DNA of 64,000 nucleotides from the NCBI RefSeq assembly GCF_001649575.2, contig NC_051439.1, positions 15,869,705 through 15,933,704 on the forward strand, written 5' to 3'. This DNA is from Kryptolebias marmoratus (lineage: Eukaryota > Chordata > Actinopteri > Cyprinodontiformes > Rivulidae). The position numbers and the translations under genes were made by a program. Shown here piece by piece: positions 63,313 through 64,000 of the stretch. The notes beneath the pieces are model-generated. The model was not told the DNA's origin. It did not search any database and saw only the letters and a program-made list of their open reading frames with translations. How positions within the stretch are numbered: the stretch's first letter is position 1; each line of letters starts with the position of its first letter.

Positions 63313-64000
63313 AGAACATGTGCTTGGAGGGGTTTTTATGCTTTTATGCTTTATGCCATCAATCAAAATTTAGGCCAGTTTAGACTTTGCCACAAAAGAA
63401 AGGCCAGATTACCCCAGGAACAACACTTTTCAAATATATAAAACTGAGTTTGACCTTCACCACAATAATCTGCAGCGAAACCTGAAAGTCACACAGCTTT
63501 GAACAGGTCGCTATTTTTATTTTAATTACAATGTGTTGGAAGACAGATGAAGCTGAATGAAATTTTATTGTTTACAGACAGACAATCTGTTCAAATTTAA
63601 CTTAATGCTGCAGAGATGACTGAGGGAAGCTTCACAGCAGAGACAGACAATGACCTAAAACCTGCTGAGAATGTTACCACTGTCTGCAGTGACCACGTCA
63701 TTTTCACACAAAACTAAGGCAGAATGTAAAAAATAACACAACTGTAGAGAGCTCAGAGGAAGAAACCTATTATTTGCTGATGCCTTTGTATTATTTATGC
63801 CTTCAATGCCTCTGAAGCAGTCCTTAAAACCTTTTTACAAAGAAAACTGTGGTAAATATTCACGTAATAATATACACTCAAGCTCTTTTTGTAATCTTTT
63901 TTGTTACTATTTTCTTTTTAAATGATTTTTTAATAACCACAGGGTGCTTCAATAAAGTGCAATGTTCACTAATTCTTAAATTCTCATAATGCAAGACAGA

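Larger units (their letters stand above)
25332..64000 (-). other. dlgap2: dlgap2 upstream intron (at least 38.7 kb, donor outside the window)
   Basis: This is everything upstream of the microexon in the transcript direction. I searched for the exon that should precede it (it must end in G in phase 1, and in mammals encodes a short stretch including HCCILPDRNT) and did not find it, so it is probably beyond 64000. Recognisable contents are hAT-like pieces (38110-38262, 42560-42638), a tRNA-headed repeat (41860-42173), two local repeat copies (45011-45319, 46983-47345), a foldback MITE (50820-51033), a LINE/SINE-tail-like fragment (57243-57306), a possible dispersed repeat (59342-59690), a mini-MITE (62641-62722) and a SINE (63081-63312). 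Microsatellites are listed separately. Nothing specific is seen in 25400-38100, 38270-41850, 47350-50810 and 51040-57240 apart from those. A host gene on the plus strand is not supported. Confidence 0.65.

Noticed and set aside
1..64000. An undescribed multi-gene system (defence island, gene cluster or similar)
   Set aside because: The window is vertebrate intron with one host gene. No coding density, operon-like order or clustered novel frames support such a system.

Overview
The window looks like AT-rich nuclear DNA of a teleost fish, probably a percomorph. It is almost entirely intron. There is no prokaryotic-style gene density. The open frames are short and scattered, and the dispersed repeats are kinds common in ray-finned fish (an L2/CR1-type LINE tail, hAT-, piggyBac- and Harbinger-like elements, tRNA-headed SINE-like repeats). 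I did not identify the species.

The only host gene I can support is on the minus strand: dlgap2 (SAPAP2/GKAP2), a postsynaptic-density scaffold of excitatory synapses. Two coding pieces are visible. Positions 1-366 hold the large N-terminal coding exon, cut by the left edge. Positions 25299-25331 hold a 33-nt microexon encoding ESQCTLCGEPE. The two join in matching phase (the G ending the microexon plus AC opening the next exon makes Asp) and are separated by a 24.9-kb intron. Everything from 25332 to 64000 lies upstream of the microexon in the gene's direction, so I read it as one intron of at least 38.7 kb. The first coding exon and promoter were not found and probably lie beyond the right edge.

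Layout: 1-366 coding exon; 367-25298 intron with a LINE 3' end (about 2.0-2.66 kb), a dispersed repeat at 9.1 kb, a decayed DNA-transposon-like block at 12.0-13.1 kb, one copy of a local three-copy repeat at 18.0 kb, and a ~1-kb terminal-inverted-repeat element at 24.1-25.1 kb ending 175 bp from the microexon; 25299-25331 microexon; 25332-64000 intron with hAT-like fragments (38.1 and 42.6 kb), a SINE-like repeat (41.9 kb), two more copies of the three-copy repeat (45.0 and 47.0 kb), a foldback hAT MITE with a perfect 8-bp target duplication (50.8 kb), a possible dispersed repeat (59.4 kb), an 82-bp TTAA-flanked mini-MITE (62.6 kb) and a tRNA-headed SINE (63.1 kb). Microsatellites and homopolymers are scattered throughout.

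I found no RNA genes, CRISPR arrays, operons or undescribed multi-gene system. The most informative observations are the dlgap2 microexon and the intact or decayed transposons around it.
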